Of a stretch of 64,000 nt of DNA, positions 9,019-18,032 are shown piece by piece; positions within the stretch are counted from its first letter, which is position 1; every line of letters begins with the position of its first letter. The stretch is from contig NZ_JAIBKA010000011.1 of NCBI RefSeq assembly GCF_022603395.1, positions 62,001-126,000 on the forward strand. Direction: 5' to 3'. The notes below the pieces were generated by a model that saw only the letters and a list, made by a program, of their open reading frames with translations, searched no databases and was not told where the DNA came from. The stretch comes from Desulfoferrobacter suflitae. GTDB lineage: Bacteria > Desulfobacterota > Syntrophobacteria > Syntrophobacterales > Syntrophobacteraceae. Made by a program: the position numbers and the translations under genes.

Positions 9019-10656
9019 ATGACTGATCAGAAACCTCTCACCCAAAGAGACGAATGGAAAGCTCTGCAGAAGCATTATGAGGAGACGAGAAACGTTCATC
9101 TCAGGGATTACTTTGCCGCAGATCCGCGGCGTGGTGAAAAGATGGCTGTGGAAGCGTGCGATCTCTACCTGGACTACTCCAAGAACCGCATGAGCGAAGC
9201 AACGCTCAAACTGCTGATCAAACTGGCCGAGGCCGTGAACCTGCGACAGCAGACGGAAGACATGTTTACCGGTAAGAAAATCAACATCACCGAGGGTCGG
9301 GCGGTTCTGCACACCGCTTTACGTGCGCCCGGGAGCGAGCGGATTGAAGTGGACGGGGTCAATGTTGTGCCCGAGGTACACAGGGTTCTTGAAAAAATGC
9401 GCACGTTTTCCAGCCGCGTTCGGTCGGGCGAGTGGAAAGGCTTTACGGGCAAGAGGATAACAAATGTCATCAACGTGGGCATCGGCGGTTCGGATCTGGG
9501 GCCGGCCATGGCTTATGAGGCGCTCAAGTCCTACAGACACAAGCACATCCACTGTCGGTTTGTGTCGAACATCGATGCCACTGATTTTGTGGAAGCTGTG
9601 TCCGACTGCAATCCCGAGGAGACATTGTTCGTCATATGCTCCAAGACCTTCACCACCCTCGAGACTCTGACCAACGCCCACTCTGCGCGCCGCTGGCTGC
9701 TCGATGCTGTGGGTGACAAAGCAGCGGTACGCAGGCATTTCGTTGCCGTATCGACGAACGATCGGGAAGTTGAAAAATTTGGAATTGACCGGGACAACAT
9801 GTTCGAATTTTGGGATTGGGTGGGAGGTCGCTATTCCTACGATTCCGCCATAGGACTGGCGCTCATGATTGCCGTCGGCGCAGACCGTTTCGATGAAATG
9901 CTGGCGGGTTTCCGCTCCATGGACGAGCACTTCAGGACGGCACCCTTCGAGCAGAATATTCCCGTTTTGCTGGCCTTGATCGGAATCTGGTATAATAATT
10001 TTTATGGGGCCCAGACGCATGCGGTGCTGCCCTACAATGAGTATCTGGCACTTCTGCCGGCTTATCTGCAGCAATTGGATATGGAAAGCAACGGCAAGTC
10101 GGTGGACCGAAACGGGAATCGTATCGGGGCCTATCAGACCGGTCCAATCATTTGGGGGCAGCCTGGAACCAACGGGCAACACGCCTTTTATCAGCTCATT
10201 CACCAGGGAACCAAGCTCATCCCCTGTGACTTCATAGGGTTTGCGCAGTCCAACAACCCGCTGGGGAACCACCATAACCTGCTCATGTCCAATTTTTTCG
10301 CCCAGACAGAGGCGCTTGCCTTCGGCAAAACCCGGGAGGAAGTGGAATCTGAAGGGGTACCCGACTTCCAGGTGCCTCACCGGGTCATGGACGGCAACCA
10401 CCCCAGCAATTCGCTGCTGGCCGTGAAGCTTACCCCCCGGCTCCTGGGAGAACTGGTGGCTCTCTATGAGCACAAGGTGTTTGTCCAGGGAGCTGTTTGG
10501 AATGTCAATTCTTTCGATCAATGGGGTGTCGAGTTGGGCAAGGTGCTTGCCAGGCGCATCGTGCCGGAGCTCGATGCGAAAGAGACCCCACAGCTTGCCC
10601 ATGACAGCTCGACCAATGCTTTGATCAGCAAGTACCGCCGCTGGTGCAGGGATTAG
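9019..10656 (+). CDS. pgi: Glucose-6-phosphate isomerase
   Basis: Interconverts glucose-6-phosphate and fructose-6-phosphate in the cytoplasm. At 545 aa it has the length of the long-form bacterial enzyme. Family signatures are present: [20 protein letters not shown] near residue 150, WDWVGGRYS, and the second signature region around [11 protein letters not shown] with the nearby conserved [18 protein letters not shown]. The start at 9019 has AAAGGA upstream; an earlier frame start at 9001 lacks one. It is a single-gene unit as far as seen, flanked by a divergent secreted protein and convergent gspB. Nothing unusual. Confidence 0.97.
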   Translation: MTDQKPLTQRDEWKALQKHYEETRNVHLRDYFAADPRRGEKMAVEACDLYLDYSKNRMSEATLKLLIKLAEAVNLRQQTEDMFTGKKINITEGRAVLHTALRAPGSERIEVDGVNVVPEVHRVLEKMRTFSSRVRSGEWKGFTGKRITNVINVGIGGSDLGPAMAYEALKSYRHKHIHCRFVSNIDATDFVEAVSDCNPEETLFVICSKTFTTLETLTNAHSARRWLLDAVGDKAAVRRHFVAVSTNDREVEKFGIDRDNMFEFWDWVGGRYSYDSAIGLALMIAVGADRFDEMLAGFRSMDEHFRTAPFEQNIPVLLALIGIWYNNFYGAQTHAVLPYNEYLALLPAYLQQLDMESNGKSVDRNGNRIGAYQTGPIIWGQPGTNGQHAFYQLIHQGTKLIPCDFIGFAQSNNPLGNHHNLLMSNFFAQTEALAFGKTREEVESEGVPDFQVPHRVMDGNHPSNSLLAVKLTPRLLGELVALYEHKVFVQGAVWNVNSFDQWGVELGKVLARRIVPELDAKETPQLAHDSSTNALISKYRRWCRD

Positions 10657-10730
10657 GGATTAAGCGCCGTGACCCAAACTTTTTGCGGTTTCGAAGCCGC
10701 CAGGATGAATCGTAGCTTCAAATAATTAAG

Positions 10731-11645
10731 TCAGAAAACCCCCTTTTTGAAGCGATGCTCCTTGTAGCTGAAGATCGCCCCGTCCGGCGTGATTTCTTCC
10801 AGTTTCAATCCGGGCGCTACTTCTTGTCCTTCCCGGGTCATTTGGCCGTTGATGCTGACCATCCGATCTTTCGGCTGCTGGGAAAAGACCAGAAAAGAGA
10901 GCTCCAATTTCGGCATTTCCTTTTGGATTGCCCTCGGCAGATCCTTCAAGCCCGGCACCTGAGGCTTTTCCAGGGCGGGTGCCGCTTTGGGCTGAGCGCT
11001 GCCGCGTTCGGCTGTTCCGTCTCTTATCATCAAAGCCTTCTCGATCATTTGCGAATTGAGCTCGGCGAGCTTCTCAACGGACATTGCATTGCCGGCCGCA
11101 CGCTTCTCTGTACTGGGGGCATGGGCAGATTTGGCCTGCTCCAGTGGTTTGGCCGGCTGGGTTGGCATCGGCGCATCGACGGTCTTTGCGGTCACAGGTT
11201 TCTTTGCGACTTTGCTTTGAGCAGGCCGAGGATCTCGCCTTTCAGCGGCCGGGGCAATGTCCGTGCGGTCGGGCTCCACCCGGGGGGAATGGGTTTCCAT
11301 CGCTGTCCCGGGCGAAGACTGCGGTGTCACGTGCGGTTTCGACACTGCCGCTGCGGGCACGCCGTTCTCATCGGCCGGAATGACTTTGGCCAAAGTCTCT
11401 TTACGGTTTTCCCCGGCTTTTTCCTGTCGGGCCGCGCGCAGGTCCGGGGTGGCTGCCGACCAGGGCCGCAGCCAGTAAAGAATCAATCCCGCATTCAAAA
11501 GCAGGGCAAACAACAGCAGACCAATCCACCACGGTCGCCTGCTGGACGCAGGTTGCGGGGTGGCATGAACGGTCTGCAATCCAGGAGCGGCACCGCGGTT
11601 GCGTTCCTGATCCGATTTCTTGAGCGCATCCAGAATGTACGACAT
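10731..11645 (-). CDS. gspB: Type II secretion assembly protein GspB
   Basis: A 304-aa bitopic membrane protein. The N terminus MSYILDALKKSDQERNRG is the GspB hallmark. A single membrane segment lies at about residues 38-60 (WWIGLLLFALLLNAGLILYW), followed by a long Pro/Ala/Lys-rich periplasmic linker. The C-terminal T2SS-B domain (LELSFLVFSQQPKDRMVSIN ... GLKLEEITPDGAIFSYKEHRF) occupies the last ~60 residues. GspB works with the ATPase GspA to insert the secretin into the peptidoglycan-bounded outer membrane. The gene follows gspA with only 5 bp between them. Confidence 0.9.
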   Translation of the reverse strand: MSYILDALKKSDQERNRGAAPGLQTVHATPQPASSRRPWWIGLLLFALLLNAGLILYWLRPWSAATPDLRAARQEKAGENRKETLAKVIPADENGVPAAAVSKPHVTPQSSPGTAMETHSPRVEPDRTDIAPAAERRDPRPAQSKVAKKPVTAKTVDAPMPTQPAKPLEQAKSAHAPSTEKRAAGNAMSVEKLAELNSQMIEKALMIRDGTAERGSAQPKAAPALEKPQVPGLKDLPRAIQKEMPKLELSFLVFSQQPKDRMVSINGQMTREGQEVAPGLKLEEITPDGAIFSYKEHRFKKGVF

Positions 11646-11650
11646 GGCTG

Positions 11651-13558
11651 TCAGCCCTTGTGGTCACGATTCAGCAGGGGGGCATGCGACCCCGCCGCGT
11701 TATTTAACAGGATCAAGGTCTGCGGACCAGCGATCCCGTCGGGCTGCAGGCCGCTACTCAGCTGAAACTGTTTGACGGCGGCTTGCAGTGTTGCGTCAAA
11801 TATGTCGCTACTGTCGCCCGGGTCATCCATTCCCTGCCAATGGGCGAGCTGTTGACGCAGCCATGCAACCGCAGGTCCTTGATCCCCCATCTTGAGGAGA
11901 CCTTGATAACCGGGCGGGGTTCGCCAAAGCAGGGTATAGTCGCCCAGCCAGTGCAGGGCGACGGCCTTGATCGCAACGGTGAGCTTCTTGGAAGCCACCA
12001 GGAATTCAGCCCGTTCCCCGCTAAGTGCAGTTAAAGTAGCGTAAAACTCACGCCCCTGTCCATCAAAGAGCTGCAAAATGGCAGGGCGATTGAATTTGCG
12101 CAGATCGTCAAGGCCGCCCTTGCCTGCAAGACATTGCAAGCCTTGCGCTTCAGCCTGACGGCATGGCGACAGGCTCTCATCGGGTGCGAAAACGGCTCCC
12201 CAACTGTTGAACAGGTCCCTGTAGGCAAGCCCTTCACTGGCGGCCATGGGCGGGTCGGCGGGCCACGTGAGGTTAGCTCCGGAATCGTCGGTTTGGGCCG
12301 ATTCGGCGGTGCGGTTCTGCTGTTCCTTGGCCGTTGCCTCCCGCTGAGGCTCAAACATTGGTTCGGGTTCATTGGGAGGAATAGTCCGGGCAGGTTCCGG
12401 CGAGTCTTTGAGAGCACTGCTCGTCCCGGGTCCATCCTGTGCGGTGGCAAGGTCGCCTGTGACGATCGCTGTTGCAGGGGCGTCTGCCGCACCGGCAGCT
12501 TCATTCTCCCGGTCTGTTGATTGAGCGTTATGTTTGACGGCAATTTCCTTTTTCACGGAGGTACCCGACTGAACCGGTGAGGATGACTCGGATTGGCTGG
12601 TCGAGAACTTTTCCTTCTGCCCGTCACGCGGGGCAAAATGATAGTATCCGAATCCCAGTAAAGTGCCCCCCAGCACAATAACCCCAGTAATCAGTGCCCA
12701 AAAAGAAATCGCCGCATGTCGCCCGGCCCCACTCATTTTCGGCGCTGTCCCGAAGACTTCCCGGGCCGCTTTCTTCAGGGTGGCCTGATCGACCTTTTCT
12801 TTTCCTTCCACATAGCAGCCGAGCAGGGCGCGATCACTCAATACGTTGATCAGTCGGGGGATTCCTTTGCTGAGGCGATACAGCTGGTTGAGGACGGCAG
12901 CCGGAAAAATAGGGCGGCGCGCACCGGCAACCGTCAGCCGATGGTTTACATAAGCTGCTACTTCAGCGCGGCCGAGCGGTCCCAAATGATGGCGGGCGAC
13001 AATGCGTTGGGAGAGCTGGCGCAGTTCCGGGCGGGCTAGTTTGTCGCGCAGTTCCGGTTGACCCAGCAGGATGATCTGCAGGAGCTTGCGCTGATTGGTT
13101 TCCAGGTTGGTGAGCAGACGGATTTGTTCCAGCACATCGCTGTTGAGATTCTGGGCCTCATCGATAATGAGCACCGCTTTGCGATTGTTGGCGTGCACCT
13201 GCAGCAGGTAGTTATTGATGAGATCCACAAAGACCTTGATGCTGATGGTCCCCGCAGGATAAGCAACGCGGAATTCATCACAGATGGTGGACAGCAGTTC
13301 TTCGACGGTGAGTTTAGGATTGAATATGAATGCCACATCACAGTTTTCCGGGATCTGTTCGAGCAGGCACCGGCAGATGGTGGTTTTGCCGGTTCCCACT
13401 TCACCCGTGAGCATGACAAAGCCGCCCTCGCTTGCTATGCCGTAGAGCAGATGGGCGAGGGCCTCGCGATGCTGGTCGCTCAAATACATGTAGCGGGGAT
13501 CGGGGGCGATCGAAAAGGGATTCTCATTGAGGCCAAAATAATCGATATACATGGACAT
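11651..13558 (-). CDS. gspA: GspA/ExeA-type AAA ATPase with peptidoglycan-binding domain
   Basis: A 635-aa protein. The N-terminal AAA domain (residues 1-270) starts MSMYIDYFGLNENPFSIAPD and carries Walker A GEVGTGKTT (52-60) and Walker B VLIIDEAQN. One transmembrane segment lies at about 285-310 (FWALITGVIVLGGTLLGFGYY). A Ser/Pro/Glu-rich linker and a domain resembling the ExeA periplasmic region follow. The last ~60 residues are a PG_binding_1 domain (GPAVAWLRQQLAHW ... FQLSSGLQPDGIAGPQT). ExeA-type proteins bind peptidoglycan and, with GspB, make room for the secretin. It is the first gene of the gspA-gspB unit; the remaining secretion genes are not in this window. Confidence 0.92.
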   Translation of the reverse strand: MSMYIDYFGLNENPFSIAPDPRYMYLSDQHREALAHLLYGIASEGGFVMLTGEVGTGKTTICRCLLEQIPENCDVAFIFNPKLTVEELLSTICDEFRVAYPAGTISIKVFVDLINNYLLQVHANNRKAVLIIDEAQNLNSDVLEQIRLLTNLETNQRKLLQIILLGQPELRDKLARPELRQLSQRIVARHHLGPLGRAEVAAYVNHRLTVAGARRPIFPAAVLNQLYRLSKGIPRLINVLSDRALLGCYVEGKEKVDQATLKKAAREVFGTAPKMSGAGRHAAISFWALITGVIVLGGTLLGFGYYHFAPRDGQKEKFSTSQSESSSPVQSGTSVKKEIAVKHNAQSTDRENEAAGAADAPATAIVTGDLATAQDGPGTSSALKDSPEPARTIPPNEPEPMFEPQREATAKEQQNRTAESAQTDDSGANLTWPADPPMAASEGLAYRDLFNSWGAVFAPDESLSPCRQAEAQGLQCLAGKGGLDDLRKFNRPAILQLFDGQGREFYATLTALSGERAEFLVASKKLTVAIKAVALHWLGDYTLLWRTPPGYQGLLKMGDQGPAVAWLRQQLAHWQGMDDPGDSSDIFDATLQAAVKQFQLSSGLQPDGIAGPQTLILLNNAAGSHAPLLNRDHKG

Positions 13559-13590
13559 CTAATGCCGAACACCTCGCTTCCGTAATACTC

Positions 13591-16500
13591 TCAGGGTTCC
13601 GCTTCCCTGCGTCCGGGGTCCAGGAATATGCCCGTCCTTTCCGCCTGGTCCCAGGGATGGGGAATGAGCATTTCGAAAATCGGCGGCTTGCCCTGGATGT
13701 GATTTTCATAAAATTGTACGAACTTGGGACTGAACAGGTGCTTGATCAGGCGAAACTGACTGCAGAAAGTTGCACAGCGGCCCCATTGGCGAAACAGGTT
13801 CATCCATCCATGATTAGCGGGGGCATTACCGTAGCGGTGAAGTTTTCTGGCGTAAAACAGCTCTTCCATCAATCGTGCCTGCACCATACAGACCTGCGTC
13901 ACGTGTTCGTTCAGCTCCAGGGGCTGCAGTGTGTTCCCGTCCAAATAACACTCCTGGTAATATTTGCCAAGATGAGGCGCTGTCAGGAACATCTGCTGAA
14001 GTCGTATCAGCTTGTCGTCAAGGGCCTGAAACGCATCGGCATCGGTGGCGTAGTGGGTCGAGTGGCAAATCTGCAGGCAGGTCCAAACATCATCTTCATT
14101 TTCGACCACTGCCGGCTGCCGGGCAGTCGGTGCCGAAAACGGACTGTACTGGCTCTGCACCGCCCTGAACCCGGGTGAATTGACCCACGTGCCAAACGTC
14201 TGTTCCGCAATGTGTACTCCGAGTGCCCGATATGCTTCAAATTGTGCGTCATCGAAAAACTGGTCGGCGGTGGTCTGATGGGGGAACGAAGGATTATCCA
14301 GCTTATAGTTGAGCACCGGTTCGGGTTCGTCGCCGGTCAGTGAATTCTTCAGGTAGATGAGCCAGCTCTTCTGGTCCGCACGATCCTCGTCCGGATAGCG
14401 AATACGTCCCACCGCACAGTGATTCCGGCTGTGACCCGTTAGCGGGTCGGGACGAATCATTGTCAAATCGATGTCCACGTCGATTCCATCGTCAATGTAG
14501 GCGTGCCGCAGAGCTTCGGTGAAGGAGCCGAATGTGAGATCTTTGTCGCATTCGGCGTCGCACGCGATGATGATCTTGCAGCGGCGCTTCAGCAGCGGGT
14601 AGATGCCGACGTTGTCGCCGGTGTGCCCGCCGTCCGAAAGATTCACCAGCCAATCCGTTGCGGTAGTCGAGGAAAACATCTCCCGCAGCAAGTACCACGG
14701 CCAAAAGACACGGTTTTCCTGGCACTCGACACTCCTCTCCAATCTTGGATTCTCCAGCCAGTAGCCCAAACGGATATTGAACAGAGACATGGCAAAGCTC
14801 TGGCCGAAAAAGGTGTGAAAACCCATTGCCGAAGAAACCGCCGCCCCGGAAATGGTCAGCGCCCGCGCCAGCCTGGTTGCATTGTTGCGATATACTTCGG
14901 TCTTGCGGTAGCCGGTTTGATCAGATCCGCAAAACAGCTTGGATAGGAGAAAATATCCGGACTTGCGGTCCTTGCGGGTCAGGTCCTTGCTGCCGGTCAG
15001 GTTGATGGCCGCACTGATCAACTGATAGGGGGCGGTACATCCGAACAGGCCTGGTCCATGGAGATCGCTCAAACGCATTTCCATATGGTCGCGGATTGTC
15101 TGCATGATTCCGTCTCCTCGATCCTGTTCGGTACGAAGATAGGTTTCGATCAATCGATCTCGATAAAAGTAGTGCGGACTGAGCTTGTTCAGATTAACAA
15201 AGAAACCGAGGAACAAAAAGCTCAGCCCGGCGACTCCAAAGCTTGTCAGTGGAGGCAGGTTCCACTTGACTATCAGTACGCAGAACACCAGGACGATCAG
15301 CAGCAGAAACAGTCCAACCGCGAGACCCAGAGCAAACTTGATCAACCCGCCGGAAAGTTTTCTTGTTTTCTTTCCCGGCGAAAACAGGAACGATACAAGA
15401 AAACGCATGGAGAGGAGCGACATGACGGCACCGGCGGCTGCCGCCAGACCATAGTCCACCAGCGCATAGACAAGAAGCGGAAAAACAGCCGCCAGCAGAG
15501 AAATCAGTAGACCGTAGCTGGTGAATGCTTGCAGGGCACCCCACAGGGAGCGCAACTGCCGCGTCCAGCGCATGCCGCTGCAACTCGCGTAGAGGTGTGC
15601 GACAAAGGTTGTGATCCTGGCGCCCAAAAAGAAAAGGAAGGGGAAAAAGAGTGCGGCAATTGCCGTGTGTGGGGTCTGCACGCGATGAAACAGCCAGCAG
15701 GCCGCCGGCACGGACACCAACGCGACAATGAGAAAAACGCCATATAAGCCGTAAAGCAGCCGGCGTTCAAAGGCTTCTTCGTCGGATTCGCCGACGATGG
15801 GCGTGACTCTGGCGCGCCACGGGCAGGCGTTGCCGGCGGCGTGCCTCACCAAAAGAAAAACCGGGAAAACCGTAATCACCCCCGCGCCAACAAGCGTCAA
15901 TATCAGAATTGAAGCCTTATCAGAACTCGTTGCAAGGTCATGCACGGCCTTGCCCAGAAGGGCTCCTTTGTGCCGCAGGTGATCGAGCAGGCCGGGCCGG
16001 CCCAATTGAGTCCGCGTTTCGATTCTGCTCTGCGTGGCCTGGGCTTCTTCGGTTACGATTTGGGTCCTGGTCGCAACGGTTGTTTCCGGCGCCTGCGTGT
16101 TGAGGATGGCATCCATTGCCGGGACCATCCGTTCAGCTGTCCACAGGTACAAGGCACTGCAGGTGAACAGAAAGAGGAGCGCTATAAAGATGTGGTAGAC
16201 GATTCCCGTCAGCACGTTGCCGATACTGCGCATGGTCTCGCGGGTGAACATTCCCAGTCGTGCAATCAGGAAATTCCCGTGAGTCCGCAAATGTTTGATC
16301 TGGGCCAGAGCTTGTGCACAACCCTGGTTCTGATCTGCGCAGAAGGGGAAGTTGCGCCACTCGGTGGTGAAGGCGCTGTCTTTTCTTGAGCGGGCGCTGG
16401 TGCTCTGGCAGTTCGGCCCAATGCCCGCCTTGCTCAGTGACAGCAGCGAAGAAAGGCAGCTTCCGATGTAGCCGCCGCCGGAAACGGTCGAGAGATAGTC

Positions 16501-16719
16501 GACCATCGGCAGGACGCCCATTTTCGACAGTCCCTGCAGGATGCCCAGGTTGGTTGTGGCGGATCGGATGCCGCCGCCCGACAAGGCCAGGCCGATGGTG
16601 CGCTTTCTGATCTCCTCGGCACTCGGTTCGGTTTCGCCGCCTTCCTTCCTGCGTCTCCGGCAAATGTATTTGAGCTCTTCTTCGCAGACTTCCTGGATCT
16701 GAAAGACACCCTTCTCCAT
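13591..16719 (-). CDS. Large membrane-spanning patatin-like phospholipase
   Basis: A 1042-aa protein. The patatin hydrolase elements are split: oxyanion loop SGGGIRSA (47-54) and nucleophile elbow STVSGGGYIG (Ser80) near the N terminus, and the Asp of the dyad in SDGGHTGDN about 630 residues later. The long insert holds several strongly hydrophobic segments (e.g. HIFIALLFLFTCSALYLW, ILILTLVGAGVITVFPVFL, KFALGLAVGLFLLLIVLVF), giving roughly 8-10 membrane passes. The start is set at 16719 because GGAGG lies 5 nt upstream inside the longer frame; an upstream frame to 16773 exists. Probably a lipid acyl hydrolase anchored in the inner membrane. The physiological substrate is unknown. Confidence 0.82.
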   Translation of the reverse strand: MEKGVFQIQEVCEEELKYICRRRRKEGGETEPSAEEIRKRTIGLALSGGGIRSATTNLGILQGLSKMGVLPMVDYLSTVSGGGYIGSCLSSLLSLSKAGIGPNCQSTSARSRKDSAFTTEWRNFPFCADQNQGCAQALAQIKHLRTHGNFLIARLGMFTRETMRSIGNVLTGIVYHIFIALLFLFTCSALYLWTAERMVPAMDAILNTQAPETTVATRTQIVTEEAQATQSRIETRTQLGRPGLLDHLRHKGALLGKAVHDLATSSDKASILILTLVGAGVITVFPVFLLVRHAAGNACPWRARVTPIVGESDEEAFERRLLYGLYGVFLIVALVSVPAACWLFHRVQTPHTAIAALFFPFLFFLGARITTFVAHLYASCSGMRWTRQLRSLWGALQAFTSYGLLISLLAAVFPLLVYALVDYGLAAAAGAVMSLLSMRFLVSFLFSPGKKTRKLSGGLIKFALGLAVGLFLLLIVLVFCVLIVKWNLPPLTSFGVAGLSFLFLGFFVNLNKLSPHYFYRDRLIETYLRTEQDRGDGIMQTIRDHMEMRLSDLHGPGLFGCTAPYQLISAAINLTGSKDLTRKDRKSGYFLLSKLFCGSDQTGYRKTEVYRNNATRLARALTISGAAVSSAMGFHTFFGQSFAMSLFNIRLGYWLENPRLERSVECQENRVFWPWYLLREMFSSTTATDWLVNLSDGGHTGDNVGIYPLLKRRCKIIIACDAECDKDLTFGSFTEALRHAYIDDGIDVDIDLTMIRPDPLTGHSRNHCAVGRIRYPDEDRADQKSWLIYLKNSLTGDEPEPVLNYKLDNPSFPHQTTADQFFDDAQFEAYRALGVHIAEQTFGTWVNSPGFRAVQSQYSPFSAPTARQPAVVENEDDVWTCLQICHSTHYATDADAFQALDDKLIRLQQMFLTAPHLGKYYQECYLDGNTLQPLELNEHVTQVCMVQARLMEELFYARKLHRYGNAPANHGWMNLFRQWGRCATFCSQFRLIKHLFSPKFVQFYENHIQGKPPIFEMLIPHPWDQAERTGIFLDPGRREAEP

Positions 16720-16800
16720 ATAGTCCTCCATTTTCTGTCGGCTACGGTCTATCCAAGAATACACCAGGGGCAACCCAGAAGCTAGAATGAAACCCGTATC

Positions 16801-17712
16801 TTACCCGCGTGCACCCGGGACGGTGCGCAGTTCCGGTGGAAGATGGCAGAAGATCTCCACTGGTTTCCCGGTGTCCGGGTGCGTGAAACGGAGTGTGTGT
16901 GCGTGCAGATGATAGCCGATGTCACCGGGTAGCGAGGTGCTGCCATCCCTGAAGACTCCCCCGGATGTGTACAGCGGATCTGCGACCAGGGGATGTCCCG
17001 CCGCAGCCAGATGAATTCGGATTTGATGCGACCTGCCCGTGGTGATGCTGACGTCAAGCAGGGAGGAACCCATTCGCTGTTGCACCACCCTTACGTGGCT
17101 ACGCGCTTTTCGGCCCGCTGCACAGGCGGCATGCACCATGCCCAGGCGATCGTGGGGAACCGGTCCAATGGGCACATCCACCGTGAAAACGTCGATTTTC
17201 GGGTGACCCACGACCAGCGCCCGATAAATCTTCACGACCTCATGGTTGCGAAACGCCGCGTGGAGTTCCTTGCGGGCTCTTGCGCTGCGGGCAAACAGCA
17301 CTACCCCGGAAGTCCCCCTGCCGAGACGATGTACAGGGGTAGCTTCGGGAAAATCGATTTGTACGCGAGTCAATAGGGTGTGCGCGAGAAAGCCCCCGGC
17401 GGGCAGAGTCGGCAATCCCTTCGGCTTGGCTACCGCCAGAACAGCCCGGTCCAGGTGCAAAACGGCATAGCACAGGGGAACATCCGGTTCATGCCACGGA
17501 GGGCGGCACCACATCAACCGCTGGCCTGACCGCAGCACAGTCCCGACTGTTGTCGCTGATCCGTCCAGGAGCACCAGCCCGCAATTCAACCTTTGGCGCC
17601 ATTCGTCCTCAGAGGAGTGGCGATAGCGTCGACTCAGATAATCCAGAACCGTCAGCCCCGCTGCCGCCGGGCCGATCTTTTCCGTGTAATCAAATCCCTG
17701 ATTCAAAGCCAT
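16801..17712 (-). CDS. RluA-like pseudouridine synthase lacking the canonical catalytic Asp
   Basis: About 303 aa. An S4-like N-terminal part (SRRYRHSSEDEWRQRLNCG) is followed by the pseudouridine synthase fold (LAVAKPKGLPTLPAGG, VHRLGRGTSGVVLFARS, KIYRALVVGHP, GRSHQIRIHLAAAGHPLVADP). In RluA/RsuA enzymes the motif is HRLDxxTSG with the Asp acting on the uridine; here it reads HRLGRGTSG. The same Gly is, to my recollection, shared by a subfamily best known in cyanobacteria. The start is uncertain: MALNQGFDYTEKIGP (17712) matches that subfamily's beginning, but an in-frame ATG at 17784 and a TTG at 17814 also exist. Likely RNA-binding; catalysis is doubtful or uses another residue. Confidence 0.75.
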   Translation of the reverse strand: MALNQGFDYTEKIGPAAAGLTVLDYLSRRYRHSSEDEWRQRLNCGLVLLDGSATTVGTVLRSGQRLMWCRPPWHEPDVPLCYAVLHLDRAVLAVAKPKGLPTLPAGGFLAHTLLTRVQIDFPEATPVHRLGRGTSGVVLFARSARARKELHAAFRNHEVVKIYRALVVGHPKIDVFTVDVPIGPVPHDRLGMVHAACAAGRKARSHVRVVQQRMGSSLLDVSITTGRSHQIRIHLAAAGHPLVADPLYTSGGVFRDGSTSLPGDIGYHLHAHTLRFTHPDTGKPVEIFCHLPPELRTVPGARG

Positions 17713-17973
17713 TGTTTTTGTGTCCGGTTCCGCTCCTGAAGGTTTGTTGGAAAAGGACGGCCTTGGGTCATCCCGAAGCTCCATGAGCCCATTTGCGGCC
17801 AGCCTCCTAGACAAGGGTGGAGCCGGTAATTATGCTTAAAGCGAAAAAGTTGCTCGTTCACTGCGTTGCCGCAGGACAGCGCGAACAGTGTATTGCAGAT
17901 TGCGGGCAAGCAGGTTTGTCATGTTTTCCGCACAGCAAAGCAGATGATACGTCCCATTATTTATGACACACAC

Positions 17974-18002
17974 CGCCTGGTACGAAAATACCATACCAGG
18001 CG
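17974..18002. promoter_or_regulatory. Perfect 9-bp inverted repeat upstream of lon
   Basis: CGCCTGGTA (17974-17982) and TACCAGGCG (17994-18002) are exact inverse copies separated by 11 bp, ending 30 bp before the lon start codon. No T run follows, so a terminator is unlikely. A repressor operator or a 5'-UTR hairpin is more likely. It differs from the CIRCE element of HrcA. Confidence 0.5.
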
Positions 18003-18032
18003 CCTTAGTCTTGAATATATTAGGAGATGCCG

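Noticed and set aside
9319-10602. 427-codon minus-strand frame
   Set aside because: Lies fully inside pgi in the opposite direction, with no recognisable protein.
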